A stretch of DNA of 51,791 bases from Treponema sp. UBA3862 (GTDB taxonomy: Bacteria; Spirochaetota; Spirochaetia; Treponematales; Treponemataceae). Of this stretch, positions 26,601 through 35,396 are shown piece after piece. The first letter of the stretch is position 1. Each line of letters starts with the position of its first letter. The notes beneath the pieces were generated by a model. That model ran no database searches and was not told the DNA's origin. It saw only the letters and a list, made by a program, of their open reading frames with translations. The stretch covers positions 1-51,791 of the forward strand of contig DGGY01000013.1 of the NCBI GenBank assembly GCA_002392405.1, read 5' to 3'. The position numbers were made by a program, and so were the translations under genes.

Positions 26601-27374
26601 CAGATTAGTCTTTTTGAAAATACAGGCGAAAAAGAATTTTCAGACTACAGGTTTGAAGATGTACCTGACTGCACGAACATGGAAAAACTCAACATGGAAA
26701 AAGAGCTTATCGGCTGCTATGTTTCAGGACACCCGCTCGACGAATACAGACTGGCATATGAAAAAGCAACGTTAAACTCACTTAACATTGACCGCGAGTC
26801 AAAAATCGTAAAAAAACAGTATGCGCAGGAACTCGAATCCGGCGCAAAACCATGGACTTTAAAAGATTACGGTAAAACCTATACTGCTGTCGGAATGCTC
26901 TCGGGACTGCGTACAATCGTTACAAAAAAGCAGACGACAATGGCTTTCGGAACTCTTCAGGATTACAACGGAAGTATTGATGTTACATTCTTCCCTAAGA
27001 CCTGGGAGCAGCTTTCTTCAATGATTGAAAATGATAAAGTCTATGCTTTCAGCGGAAAACTTGATACAAGACAGGATTCTGAAAAACCTTCATTCATTGT
27101 TAATGCAATCGAAGACCCTGAAGTACTTAAGAACAGGGCAATTCAGGAAGTCCACATCCAGCTTGAAGACGGTTTTAAAGACGAGCAGCAGATTTTTAAA
27201 TTAAAGGAATTTTTATTTGCCTCTTCCGGAAACTGTTCAGTATATTTTCATATGAACAACGGAATGAATTCTTATACAATAAAGGCGAGCACACAGCTTT
27301 CCGCTCCGGCAAACAAGGAATTTATTGACCGCCTTAAAGAACAGAATTTCGTACGCGATGTATGGACTGTCTGA
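23661..27374 (+). CDS. dnaE: DNA polymerase III alpha subunit
   Basis: The 1237-residue replicative polymerase has a PHP domain (from HLHVHSDYSLLDS, about 20-270), a polymerase core with catalytic Asp448 and Asp450 (PDFDVDMDF) and Asp608 (KFDYLGL), helix-hairpin-helix motifs, and a C-terminal OB fold and tau-binding region. Its length and domain order fit DnaE1. The ATG at 23661 with GGGG at 23651-23654 is preferred over the in-frame TTG at 23649. It heads a plus-strand run with yggT (47 bp later) and recG. No proofreading domain is fused. Confidence 0.96.
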   Translation: MADYHVFDDAPEGTPVAGFVHLHVHSDYSLLDSCAKLDDLVAKAKRLNMPALALTDHGNMFGALNFEKLCHKNGINPIVGEEFYVAYGSHLEKNDVPYSHKGEDGDRQARYFHLILLCENQTGYKNMCWLSSIAYQEGLYYGKPRIDWELLEKYHEGIICLSACIAGELPQLLLAGMDKEAEEFALKYKNLFGPDHYYIELQDHGLEDQKTVNKKLIELAHRLDIPLVVTNDIHYVEQEDWEAQDCLRCIGFKKNLTEPHQTMGGENHEWYFKTEQEMRLLFPDCPEAYENTIKIANMCDLTIHQYSTPELKGCLPRFELPKEFQKHGDEYTKNQDDYMRHLVEQGLRKRYPKITPVIRQRAEYELGIIFKMGFSGYFLIVWEFINWSKSTWDNVNNKPKPYIPIGPGRGSGAGSLVAYALGITDIDPFRFKLIFERFLNPERVSMPDFDVDMDFDYRQDIIQHTRDLYGDPQVGHIVTFGTLKPKNCIADVGRTLGIPLAEVNMLKKLVPENPKVKLKNCFEPPTEKFPDGGLLAPYRHDPRYERLFDLALKLEGCKRNTGLHASGMVIGLTALPDWAPVFKDSKTGEVGVQYTMDIIEPCGLVKFDYLGLKTLSLIRYAENIINKHKKEGEPQFVCAEVSESDPKTFDLFKKGDSVAVFQFESPGMQKILRQFEPEKLEDLVALNALYRPGPMDYIPNYIDGKWKPETIHYPDPCLEPILKETYGVMVYQEQVMQVSQRIAGFSLGGADMLRRAMGKKKPEVMAEKRVEFEEGAVKQGFTKEHAAEIFDIMVPFAGYGFNKSHAAAYSVLAYRTGFLKANYPAEFMAANLTNEITSTDGLPIYIAEARRMGIPVDAPDVNRSDDIFDVVDGHIVFGFRGIKGMGTSAAQAIVRERTENGPFTDFLNFIERIITVKDDIIDEETGKKKGEKLAVNKKAVEVLIKCGGFDNMGKNRPTLLANLDGVWSYTEKKLGGNEEGQISLFENTGEKEFSDYRFEDVPDCTNMEKLNMEKELIGCYVSGHPLDEYRLAYEKATLNSLNIDRESKIVKKQYAQELESGAKPWTLKDYGKTYTAVGMLSGLRTIVTKKQTTMAFGTLQDYNGSIDVTFFPKTWEQLSSMIENDKVYAFSGKLDTRQDSEKPSFIVNAIEDPEVLKNRAIQEVHIQLEDGFKDEQQIFKLKEFLFASSGNCSVYFHMNNGMNSYTIKASTQLSAPANKEFIDRLKEQNFVRDVWTV

Positions 27375-27421
27375 AAAGGCAGTTACGAAGTCTTTATTAT
27401 CAGGCAAAGGAGAAATAAAAA

Positions 27422-28030
27422 ATGGCACAGTCAATCGGATATCTTGCAACTGCAGTAAACATTTATGCTTTTATCTGCTTTATAAGGCTTATTTTAAGCT
27501 GGTTTCCGTCAGTTAATAATACGCAGGGAATGAGGATTATATCCGGCATAACAGATCCGTATTTAAATCTTTTCCGCCGCCTGAGATTCCTTCAGTTTCA
27601 CGGGATTGATTTCTCAGCCACACTCGCGCTCTGTGTACTTTTTGCACTGGCAACTGTCTTATCAAGTCTTGCAAGCGGACAGGCACTTACAGTCGGCTAT
27701 TTCCTGACAATTATTGTAAGCCTTGTCTGGTCTTTCATTTCTGCGACAATAAAATTTATTATTGCTCTTCTGATTATCCGCCTGGTAGTTTTTGTTATTA
27801 TGAGGCTCGCTTCAAGAAACAAGGGTTACCGCTCCTACAGTCCTGTCTGGGACCAGATTGACCGTTTCATCACTCCTTTCATCTACAAAATCTCCTCGAT
27901 TTTTATAAAAAGAGTAATTTCATTTACCACAGCACTTGCAGTTGCGTGCGCAGTTCTCATAATCGGCGTAATAATCGCTGACAGACTCATTGCGCTTTTG
28001 TGCTTTGTGCTTTCAAACCTGCCTTTCTAG
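27422..28030 (+). CDS. YggT-family integral membrane protein
   Basis: The 202-residue product has two YggT repeats. Each has an N-terminal hydrophobic helix, a conserved loop (LSWFPSVNN...DPYLNLFRRL in the first; WDQIDRFITPFIYKISSIF in the second) and a further TM segment. YggT proteins are implicated in osmotic or cell-division-related membrane functions, but their activity is undefined. GGAG precedes the ATG. It lies between dnaE and recG, 15 bp before the latter, probably in one operon. Confidence 0.85.
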   Translation: MAQSIGYLATAVNIYAFICFIRLILSWFPSVNNTQGMRIISGITDPYLNLFRRLRFLQFHGIDFSATLALCVLFALATVLSSLASGQALTVGYFLTIIVSLVWSFISATIKFIIALLIIRLVVFVIMRLASRNKGYRSYSPVWDQIDRFITPFIYKISSIFIKRVISFTTALAVACAVLIIGVIIADRLIALLCFVLSNLPF

Positions 28031-28045
28031 CCCGCAGTAAAGCTA

Positions 28046-30238
28046 ATGAAAGTAAGCGAAATTAAAAATTCCATTTCTACCCTTCCCGGTGTCGGTCCAA
28101 AAATTGCAGGGCTTTTTGCAGGATTAAACATCTTTACTGCAGGTGATCTTCTTCAGTTTTACCCGCGGAACTGGGAAGACAGAACAAAAAAGATTCCGCT
28201 TTCTTCTGCCTTAAGCGTAAGTAAAGTTCATACAATAGCAAAAGTAACAGGCCATGAATGGTTCGGCTACGGCCGGATGAAGACTTTAAAAATCCTCATA
28301 AACGACGGAACTGCAGGGGCTGAACTTGTTGCCTTTAACAGAGCTTTTTTAGAAAAATCACTTCCCGCCGGTTCAATTATAAGCGTAACAGGCCGTTTTG
28401 AAGAAAAATACGGAAAACTTCAGTCAAGTTCTTTCGAAGCCCAGAAAATAAGCGACGGCGGAGAAATCTTTCAGTTTGCCCATGTACTTCCACCTGACTC
28501 AAGAATCATTCCGTTATACCGTCTTACAGAAGGGCTCACACAAAAGACGGTACAGAAAGCGGTAAACTCTGCCCTGCAACAGTATGCTCTGGGAATTGAA
28601 GATGAGCTTGACCAGAGCATTATTGAAAAACGCGGGCTTTTACATAAAAAGCAGGCGCTCGAGTATATTCATAATCCGCCTTCATTTGAAGACTGGAAAA
28701 AAGCACGTGACACACTTGCCTACGAAGAGCTTTTCTTTTTCCAGACTGCAGTCGCAAAACAATCTCTTGAACACAGGGGAAAACTTCCTGCCCTTGAAGT
28801 GCTTTCTGCGGGGGCAGATACGCTGACCGGCACAGCTGAAACTTACTCTCCTGAGAAGGCTCCTGAACAGGATGAACATTTAGACGAAGACTTTATTAAA
28901 AGCCTGTCTCCACGACAAAAGCAGTATCTTTCGCGCCTTACTTTTGAGCTGACATCTGACCAGAAAAAAGTCATTGCCGCCCTGAACAAAGATATTGATT
29001 CTTCATATGAAACTTCCATGACAGGAAAACTCAACGGCGAAAAAAGTTTTTCAATGCGATCTCTCCTTCAGGGAGACGTCGGCTCCGGAAAAACTCTGGT
29101 TTCATTTTTTGCCTGCCTTCGCGTAATCGATTATGGAAGTCAGGCAGCAATTATGGCGCCTACTGAAATTCTTGCCAGACAGCATGCCCTCAATGCATCA
29201 GCAGAACTTGAGAGTCTTGGAGTAAGACCCGCTTTTTTAACGGGAAACATAAACGCCCGCGGCAGAAATCTTCTTCTCAATGCCTTAAAAGACGGAACAG
29301 TAAATCTTGTAATAGGTACTCATGCTCTGTTTTCAAAAAATGTAGTTTACAGAGATCTTGCACTTGCAGTCATTGATGAACAGCACCGCTTCGGCGTAAT
29401 GCAGCGCTCTGCAATAATTGATAAGGGAAGGACAAGTCTTGAGCCGAAAATAAATGAACCGAATCTTCTGATGATGAGTGCAACCCCGATTCCTCAGACC
29501 TTAGCCCTTACTGCATTCGGCGATCTTGATATTCTTACAATTAAAAGCATGCCACAGGGTCGAAAAACAATTCAGACCTATCTTAATAAACAGGGAAATG
29601 AAGCAAGGGCCTATGAAGCGGTCCGCACAGAATTAAAAAAAGGAAGACAGGCGTACTTTGTATATCCTGCAATAGAAGCCGCATTTGAAGAAGACTCTCA
29701 CAATTCCCCCTCACTCAAAGCGACAGAAGAAGCATTTTCTTTCCTCAAAAACCAGGTTTACCCTGAGTACCGCTGTGCTTTAATCCACTCAAAAATTAAC
29801 GAAGAAGAACAGGCAAAAATACTGGAAGATTTTAAGGCAGGCATTATAAATATTCTTGTGGCAACTACAGTTGTTGAAGTCGGCGTGAATGTTCCCAATG
29901 CAACCTGCATGGTAATTGAAAACGCTGACAGATTCGGACTTGCCGCCCTCCACCAGCTGCGAGGTCGTGTTGGCCGGGGAGCAGAACAGTCATACTGCTT
30001 TTTAATTTACTCAAAAAATATTACCGAAAACGGAATTGCAAGAATGAAAGCCATCCGCGAAACAACCGACGGCTTTAAGATTGCTGAAGAAGACTTAAAA
30101 CTCCGCGGCCCGGGCGAAATAACAGGAACAGCCCAGAGCGGCGAAATCAGTTTTGCACTTGCTGATCTTTACAAAGACCAGAAACTTTTAATGCAGTCAA
30201 GACAGGATGCTTTCGAAAAACTCATGTCCAGACAATGA
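28046..30238 (+). CDS. recG: ATP-dependent DNA helicase RecG
   Basis: The 730-residue helicase remodels stalled forks and branched DNA. It has an N-terminal wedge/OB domain (about 60-160), Walker A GDVGSGKT (343-350), the Walker B variant DEQH (444-447), motif III MSATPIPQTL and motif VI QLRGRVGRG. A C-terminal RecG region follows. The segment at about 255-290 is a longer, acidic insertion before the helicase core. The start has no Shine-Dalgarno and lies 15 bp after yggT, so it is probably translated from the polycistronic mRNA. It converges with the sigma factor gene across 7 bp. Confidence 0.95.
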   Translation: MKVSEIKNSISTLPGVGPKIAGLFAGLNIFTAGDLLQFYPRNWEDRTKKIPLSSALSVSKVHTIAKVTGHEWFGYGRMKTLKILINDGTAGAELVAFNRAFLEKSLPAGSIISVTGRFEEKYGKLQSSSFEAQKISDGGEIFQFAHVLPPDSRIIPLYRLTEGLTQKTVQKAVNSALQQYALGIEDELDQSIIEKRGLLHKKQALEYIHNPPSFEDWKKARDTLAYEELFFFQTAVAKQSLEHRGKLPALEVLSAGADTLTGTAETYSPEKAPEQDEHLDEDFIKSLSPRQKQYLSRLTFELTSDQKKVIAALNKDIDSSYETSMTGKLNGEKSFSMRSLLQGDVGSGKTLVSFFACLRVIDYGSQAAIMAPTEILARQHALNASAELESLGVRPAFLTGNINARGRNLLLNALKDGTVNLVIGTHALFSKNVVYRDLALAVIDEQHRFGVMQRSAIIDKGRTSLEPKINEPNLLMMSATPIPQTLALTAFGDLDILTIKSMPQGRKTIQTYLNKQGNEARAYEAVRTELKKGRQAYFVYPAIEAAFEEDSHNSPSLKATEEAFSFLKNQVYPEYRCALIHSKINEEEQAKILEDFKAGIINILVATTVVEVGVNVPNATCMVIENADRFGLAALHQLRGRVGRGAEQSYCFLIYSKNITENGIARMKAIRETTDGFKIAEEDLKLRGPGEITGTAQSGEISFALADLYKDQKLLMQSRQDAFEKLMSRQ

Positions 30239-30245
30239 CATAATT

Positions 30246-31085
30246 TTAAGCTACATAGCTTGAAAGTCTTCTTGAGCGGACCGGATGCTGCATGCGTGTA
30301 ATAGCAGTTTTTTCAATCTGACGGATTCTTTCTTTTGTAAGATTACAGTGTTCTCCAACCTGGGCTAAAGACATCGGCTTTCTACCGCCAAGACCATAGC
30401 GCAGACGGATAACTTTTTCTTCGTTAGGCTTTAAAGTTCCAAGAACATCATCAATATCATTTTTGAGGCTTTCGTTCATGAGCTTTTCATCAACATTTGA
30501 ATATTTTTCGTCTTTAATAAAGTCACCGATTGTGCCTGATTCGCCTTCACTTCCTTCAATCTGGGCATCAAGGCTTACCATTTCGCGGCTGATCTGAATC
30601 ATTTCGCGGATATGAGCCTTTTCCATTCCAAGCATCTGGGCAACTGCAGCAATTTCCTGTTCTTCAGTCTTTTTGCCGTGAACAGATTTTCTTGCCTTTT
30701 CAATCTGAAGCAGTTCATTAACGCGGTTCATCGGCAGACGGATCGGACGTCCTTTTTCGTATACAGCCTTAAGAATTGACTGACGGATCCACCATACTGC
30801 ATATGAAATAAAATGATAGCCTTTTGTAACATCGAACTTTTCAATCGCAGTAAGAAGACCAAGATTTCCTTCGCTGATTAAATCAACAAGGTCGAGGCCG
30901 TGATTCTGGTATTTTTTTGCAACATTTACGACAAAACGAAGGTTTGCCTTTACAATCTTGTCTCTGGCAGCTTTATCGCCTTCAAGAGCCTTAACTGCAA
31001 GTTCAGTTTCTTCATCATGATTCAGTAATGGAATTCTGTTGATTTCCTTTAAGTACATAGCCAGGATTTCGTCGTCGTTTACCAT
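30246..31085 (-). CDS. Sigma-70 family RNA polymerase sigma factor (group 1/2 type)
   Basis: A 279-residue sigma factor with regions 1.2 (MYLKEINRIPLL), 2 (DLISEGNLGLLTAIEKFD and YAVWWIRQSI), 3 and 4. The region 4 helix-turn-helix is SLAQVGEHCNLTKERIRQIE. It lacks region 1.1 and is shorter than a typical RpoD, so it is probably an alternative RpoS/SigA-like group 2 factor that reads near-consensus promoters. A GGAG lies 11 nt before the ATG. No anti-sigma gene is adjacent. Confidence 0.88.
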   Translation of the reverse strand: MVNDDEILAMYLKEINRIPLLNHDEETELAVKALEGDKAARDKIVKANLRFVVNVAKKYQNHGLDLVDLISEGNLGLLTAIEKFDVTKGYHFISYAVWWIRQSILKAVYEKGRPIRLPMNRVNELLQIEKARKSVHGKKTEEQEIAAVAQMLGMEKAHIREMIQISREMVSLDAQIEGSEGESGTIGDFIKDEKYSNVDEKLMNESLKNDIDDVLGTLKPNEEKVIRLRYGLGGRKPMSLAQVGEHCNLTKERIRQIEKTAITRMQHPVRSRRLSSYVA

Positions 31086-31375
31086 AAATCTTCAACTCCA
31101 GATATTTATTTTACAGTAATATATAAGCAAGAACCGTGCCAACTTTATTTTATGATTTCAGGGGCACCAGAGGTATTTTTTATCAACAAATGAACCGTTA
31201 CGCTCCTTTTTTCCCTCAAATCCGTCCCTCCAGGCTCCCTTTCGTCCGGTCCTTACGGACGCACTTCGTGCCCTTCCGGCCCGGGGTGCAGATTTTCCGT
31301 AGCATTTTGACACACTTATAAGAAAACAGAAAAGCCGAGTGTCATTTTGACCCAATATGTTTTTTTCGATTTTTA
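31086..31375. other. Intergenic region between the sigma factor and groES
   Basis: About 290 bp without a credible gene. A GC-rich, hairpin-forming block at about 31190-31300 (CGTCCG/CGGACG stem, GCACTTCGTGC stem, CCTTCCGGCCCGGGG) sits inside AT-rich flanks and looks like another dispersed element. The minus-strand sigma gene must start from the left part; the groES promoter is at the right end. No CIRCE operator (TTAGCACTC with its inverted copy) was found. Confidence 0.5.
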
Positions 31376-31405
31376 TTGACGATGAGGCATACAAATTACT
31401 ATATT
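31376..31405 (+). promoter_or_regulatory. groES promoter
   Basis: The -35 TTGACG, an 18-bp spacer and the -10 TATATT lie 38 bp before the groES ATG. GGAGG sits between them. The lack of CIRCE suggests that heat control, if any, is not through HrcA at this site. Confidence 0.65.
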
Positions 31406-31443
31406 TTAAATAGCATAAGTAAAAATAATGGAGGCTATCATAA

Positions 31444-31716
31444 ATGAAACTTATTCCACTCGCAGACAGAGTTCTTCTTAAACAGGAAAAAGCAGAAGCT
31501 AAAACTGCATCAGGAATTATTCTTCCGGAAACAGCACAGGAAAAAACACAGACTGCAACTGTAGAAGCAGTTGGTCCTGGAACAAAAGACGAACAGATTT
31601 CTGTAAAGACCGGAGACCGCGTAATGTACGAAAAATACGCAGGTGTTCAGGTTAAAATCGACGGTGAAGACTATCTCATCGTTAAAAACTCAGAAATAAT
31701 TGCGATTGTAAAATAA
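31444..31716 (+). CDS. groES: Co-chaperonin GroES (Cpn10)
   Basis: The 90-residue protein has the Cpn10 fold: PLADRVLLKQEKAE at the N-terminus, the mobile loop TASGIILPETAQEK that docks on GroEL, and the C-terminal DYLIVKNSEIIAIVK. Heptamers cap the GroEL chamber. GGAGG precedes the ATG with good spacing. No groEL gene follows; instead a hairpin repeat and a bidirectional terminator end the unit, so groES is monocistronic here, as in several spirochaetes (from memory). Confidence 0.95.
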   Translation: MKLIPLADRVLLKQEKAEAKTASGIILPETAQEKTQTATVEAVGPGTKDEQISVKTGDRVMYEKYAGVQVKIDGEDYLIVKNSEIIAIVK

Positions 31717-31719
31717 TTA

Positions 31720-31818
31720 AATGGGAAAATACATCCCTGGATTCCCCAGTCTGCAGGACTTTTCTTCGAAAATTCCTGCCTGAAAGGGACAGAGCGTCCA
31801 TCCGCTGCATTTACCCTG
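31720..31818. repeat. Hairpin-rich dispersed repeat, copy 2 (downstream of groES)
   Basis: It starts 3 bp after the groES stop. It aligns over about 100 bp with 22801-22900, sharing CATCCCTGGATT, TTTTCTTCGAAAATTCCTGC and GCATTTAC. Stems around the shared blocks are kept (GCAGGA/TCCTGC). Both copies follow a plus-strand stop codon directly, suggesting a role or insertion preference at 3' ends. Confidence 0.75.
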
Positions 31819-31819
31819 C

Positions 31820-31874
31820 AAAAAAAACTGCCGAAACTGAAGTGAAGTGAACTTCAAACGCGGCAGTTTTTTTT
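31820..31874. terminator. Bidirectional Rho-independent terminator between groES and the TPR lipoprotein gene
   Basis: AAAAAACTGCCG pairs with CGGCAGTTTTTT around a 27-nt apical region that can itself fold (GAAGTGAAGTGAACTTC). The A-run on one side and T-run on the other allow termination on both strands of the converging genes. Confidence 0.85.
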
Positions 31875-31876
31875 AG

Positions 31877-33772
31877 CTATTTTAACTGTTTTTTTAACAG
31901 GCGTGCGTCGGCGTTGTTTCCGTCCAGTGAAATTGCGTAATCTAACGATAAAAGCGCGCCGTTTATATTTGACAGGTCTTTTTGAACAAGAGCCGTTCTG
32001 TATAATATTTTTGATTTAACTTTTTTATTGCGCGTTCTTCCGCCTGCAAGTCCATAGAGACTTAATGACCTGTTTAATTCACCCGTACTTGAATAAATTG
32101 AAGCAAGATTTACGGCTGACGATACTTTTGCAAGCGTACTGAAAGCTACAATCTGCTCTCCCCGCTGAAGATTTTTTACTCCGCCGGTTTCAAAAAGTGC
32201 ATATTCATAAAGACGACGGGCCGCATCTATATTTCCGTCCAGCATTGTAAAATATGCGGCTGTTTCAATTTCCCAGATTTCCATTGTAGAAGCATATTCA
32301 GCAGCGCGGTCACCAAAAGCAGCCTTAATTACAAAATCGGGAACTGCAGGCGCATTATATTTTTTTACCCCGCCGAACACATCGTAAGCTGTTTTATTTA
32401 TTTCAGAAGAATCTCCTTTCATCTTATAGCGGGCGTCAAGATATCTTGAAAAAAGCGTTCTGGCTTCTTCTTCTTTGCCGTAATTTAAAAGACTTGTAAC
32501 TGCAAAATTTACAAGCAGAGGCGGGTACATGTCAGAATCAATTTCGTTTAATTCAAGTGTTTTCCAGATTTCTGATTCCTTTTTATTCTGAGGGATTTCA
32601 GAATTAAGCTTTAACCAGAGGGCAAGTTTTTCTACAAGAAGTTCATCACTTACACTCTGTAAATTCTTTTTCTGCCACTCAAGCACACTGTCAATTCTGT
32701 AAATCGCATCACTTATTAAAAAGCGCGGCCGTTCGTCTTTCTGTTTCATTGAGTATGAGCGTAAAGGAGTTTTCCTTAAGGCCTGTTCAAGCATGTCTTC
32801 TTCTTCAGCACGGGAATCAAGAAAGGCAAGTTTTCCGTAGGTTAAAAGCGAAGGGATATTGTTAAAATCCTTCATTACGACCTGCATTAAAAGATTATAG
32901 GAACGTTCATATTCACCGGCTTTATATGCCCATATTGCACTGTTTACATAAGTTAAGACAGGAATCTGCCCGTCATATTCAAGTTCCGCACGCTCAATAA
33001 GTTTTGCCCGTTCCTTTTCTGCGCTGTCATAATCTCCAAGCATTATATAGGCATCACTTGCCAGCGGAACATTTTTTTCTGAAACACCTTTTGTCTGAGC
33101 ATAGTCTAAGTTTTCAATGCATAAATCATAATTACCGGCATCAAAATGAACCTGTGCCCAGAAAACAGCTTCACTGTTTTCAATTTTATCCTGAAGGGTG
33201 GCAGCTGTCATATAATCGCCTTTTTTTAATAAAGGCAAAGCCGCATTTACGAGCCATTTTCCATTATCTGTTGAAAGATAACAGTCACGGTAAACTCCTG
33301 TCAGTGCCGGAGAAAGCAGGTCTTTTTCTTTCTGCGCTTTTAAAACCGCCTCTGAATAAATGGAACCGTATTTTGTATTAGCCAGAGACTGTGTAATTTT
33401 CAGTGCGTCTTCAATGCGGGAATCCCTTAAAAGAAAAGTTCCATAAACAGCATTCAATTCAGGATTGTCAGGGATTTTTTTTACGGCTTTTACCAGAACT
33501 CCTTCTGCAAGGCCTTTTTCGCCTAAAATCATATAGCGTTTATAGATGCCCAGTCTTGCATAGGCTGAATAAGCCTGTCTTGAAGTCTTTTTTAAGAGCT
33601 TTAATGCATCAGAAGTCTGCCCCAGCCTGATATAAGAATCAACTTTATCCAGGGAAGACATAAATGAAGAAGTCTGCGCCTCTTTTGAGCATGAAAAAAG
33701 AAAAAATCCTGCAAAAAGAAGGCTGATTGCAGGAGTCAAAACTCTGGATTTTAAATTCCAGTTTTTCTTCAT
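31877..33772 (-). CDS. TPR-repeat lipoprotein
   Basis: The 631-residue lipoprotein has a long signal peptide and the lipobox FLFSC at Cys28. The mature part is almost entirely helical with TPR-like helix pairs (SYIRLGQTSDALKLLKKTS, YGTFLLRDSRIEDALKITQS, and the C-terminal NGALLSLDYAISLDGNNADARLLKK). TPR lipoproteins act as envelope scaffolds, for example in barrel assembly or transport complexes; the partner is unknown. It is the last gene of a minus-strand operon surA-like, nusB, TPR, starting 15 bp after nusB. Confidence 0.82.
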   Translation of the reverse strand: MKKNWNLKSRVLTPAISLLFAGFFLFSCSKEAQTSSFMSSLDKVDSYIRLGQTSDALKLLKKTSRQAYSAYARLGIYKRYMILGEKGLAEGVLVKAVKKIPDNPELNAVYGTFLLRDSRIEDALKITQSLANTKYGSIYSEAVLKAQKEKDLLSPALTGVYRDCYLSTDNGKWLVNAALPLLKKGDYMTAATLQDKIENSEAVFWAQVHFDAGNYDLCIENLDYAQTKGVSEKNVPLASDAYIMLGDYDSAEKERAKLIERAELEYDGQIPVLTYVNSAIWAYKAGEYERSYNLLMQVVMKDFNNIPSLLTYGKLAFLDSRAEEEDMLEQALRKTPLRSYSMKQKDERPRFLISDAIYRIDSVLEWQKKNLQSVSDELLVEKLALWLKLNSEIPQNKKESEIWKTLELNEIDSDMYPPLLVNFAVTSLLNYGKEEEARTLFSRYLDARYKMKGDSSEINKTAYDVFGGVKKYNAPAVPDFVIKAAFGDRAAEYASTMEIWEIETAAYFTMLDGNIDAARRLYEYALFETGGVKNLQRGEQIVAFSTLAKVSSAVNLASIYSSTGELNRSLSLYGLAGGRTRNKKVKSKILYRTALVQKDLSNINGALLSLDYAISLDGNNADARLLKKQLK

Positions 33773-33787
33773 AGGCGCATTACCCTG

Positions 33788-34207
33788 TTAAACTGAAGCA
33801 GACTTTCTGATATTATCCAGGACCGCATTTACAAACTTAAATGCATCATCCTGTCCGTATTCTTTTGCAATATCAATTGCTTCGTCAATTACAATGGTTG
33901 CAGGAATATCTTTCTGAAAAAGAAGTGCATAAACACTCATGCGAAGAATTGCAAGACTGACTCTGTTTACACGGTCAAATTCCCAGCCTTTAAGATTTTC
34001 TTTAATCAGATTATCTATCTGTTCCTGATTTTCAATAGCACCTGCAATAAGAATCCGCGCAAATGCTGATGTTTCCTGTTCAAGAACAGCTTCACCTGCA
34101 TCATTTTCTGCCCATGATAAAGTCAGGACATCATCTTTTGTCATTCCGCCTGCATCCCAGGAATACAATCCCTGAAAAGCCAGTATTCTACCTTTTCTTC
34201 TTGACAC
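33788..34207 (-). CDS. nusB: Transcription antitermination factor NusB
   Basis: The 139-residue all-helical protein matches NusB from end to end: RRKGRILAFQGLYSWD at the N-terminus, DRVNRVSLAILRMSVYALLF in the centre, and PATIVIDEAIDIAKEYG with KFVNAVLDNI at the C-terminus. With S10 (NusE) it binds boxA RNA and supports rRNA antitermination. It sits between a SurA-like gene (18 bp upstream) and a TPR lipoprotein gene (15 bp downstream). Confidence 0.94.
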   Translation of the reverse strand: MSRRKGRILAFQGLYSWDAGGMTKDDVLTLSWAENDAGEAVLEQETSAFARILIAGAIENQEQIDNLIKENLKGWEFDRVNRVSLAILRMSVYALLFQKDIPATIVIDEAIDIAKEYGQDDAFKFVNAVLDNIRKSASV

Positions 34208-34225
34208 TTTTTCCCAGCCTTTTTA

Positions 34226-35305
34226 TTACCAGTTGAGCAGCTTGTCTAAAGCAGCACCTGTCTTTTTGCGATCTACATTTTCCGGAGTATCAAGGGATTT
34301 TGTAACATCCTGTACAGCGGCAATCATAGCCTGACTTTGTTTCTGCTGTGTAAGGTTAGACTTGATGTAATCATAAACAGTAATTGTTGTTTCCGGCTGA
34401 ACCAGGTCACTTAAGCCCAGCATTTTTGCAGAATACTTTGCACGAACAGAATAGAACTGGAAGTCATTTTCTGTTTCCGTGATATTTGAAATATAATTGA
34501 TGTCCTTTCCAAAAAGTTCAAGGAGTTCATTATAAGTAACCCCAAGCTGCTGTGCATGCTGGGCAGTTTTACTGATAATAAGGTCTCCACCCTGATAATC
34601 TTTTGTATTGTTGGCACCAGTCTTGATTTTATCTGTTGTAGTTTTCTTGTCTTTAAAATCTTTAAGGAGAGCTTCTGCTTTTGTTTTTGCGGCAGCAGCA
34701 TCATTTCCTTTAGGGAAGATTACAAGGAAAAGCTTTAACATGTCGTTCTGAACAAAACTTGATTTATTAAGTTCATAAAAAGCACGGATTTCTTCGTCAC
34801 TTGGAGCAGCTTTTTTAATATCGTCCTGCTTCTGGCTTAAAACATACTGCTGTGCAATGAGCTGATTTTTAAGGTAAGACTTGTACTCAGCAACACCCAT
34901 TCCCACAGTTGACTTCATGTATTCATCAAGAGATTTTCCAGTCTGTTCCTTTACGATTGTTTCAAATTCAGCTTCCGTAACATTGCGGCCGATCTGCTGG
35001 CTTACATTTGAAAGGAAATAATTATTTACCTGAGTATCAGTAATTGTCATATTTGCTTTTGCAGCAGCCTGAACAACGAGTTTTTCATCAATCATTGCAT
35101 TTAAGATTTCTTTCTTTTCATCAACAGTAAAAGAAGAGCGTCCGTTCTGGCGTCCGTAAATTTCAACACGGGTTTTAAGCTGTTTTAATGTAATGGTTTC
35201 GGACTTATTGAGTTTTACAATTGCCAGCGGCTGTAAATCAGCCTGTGCAAAAAGCCCTGCTGCGGCGCAAAGCATGATTGATAAACAAAGTGCTAAACGT
35301 TTCAT
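34226..35305 (-). CDS. SurA-like periplasmic chaperone/peptidyl-prolyl isomerase
   Basis: The 359-residue exported protein starts at 35305, where AAGGA is well placed; an ATG two codons earlier overlaps it. The signal peptide ends at about residue 20 (GLFAQA). A SurA N-terminal-type helical region follows (KKEILNAMIDEKLVVQAAAKANMTITDTQVNNYF). The next part (about 165-290) resembles a degenerate parvulin domain (DEEIRAFYELNKSSFVQNDM, GGDLIISKTAQHAQQLG). Expected role: escort of outer-membrane proteins through the periplasm. It is first in the operon with nusB and the TPR lipoprotein gene. Confidence 0.8.
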   Translation of the reverse strand: MKRLALCLSIMLCAAAGLFAQADLQPLAIVKLNKSETITLKQLKTRVEIYGRQNGRSSFTVDEKKEILNAMIDEKLVVQAAAKANMTITDTQVNNYFLSNVSQQIGRNVTEAEFETIVKEQTGKSLDEYMKSTVGMGVAEYKSYLKNQLIAQQYVLSQKQDDIKKAAPSDEEIRAFYELNKSSFVQNDMLKLFLVIFPKGNDAAAAKTKAEALLKDFKDKKTTTDKIKTGANNTKDYQGGDLIISKTAQHAQQLGVTYNELLELFGKDINYISNITETENDFQFYSVRAKYSAKMLGLSDLVQPETTITVYDYIKSNLTQQKQSQAMIAAVQDVTKSLDTPENVDRKKTGAALDKLLNW

Positions 35306-35396
35306 AATCATTCCTTTTTAACTTTTATTGCCCCGTAATCACGGAACTTCTTTATTATAACAACCAGATTTAAGACTGGTTACAGAATTTATTCTG

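Noticed and set aside
31086..31443. CIRCE heat-shock operator upstream of groES
   Set aside because: No TTAGCACTC inverted repeat is visible in the region.
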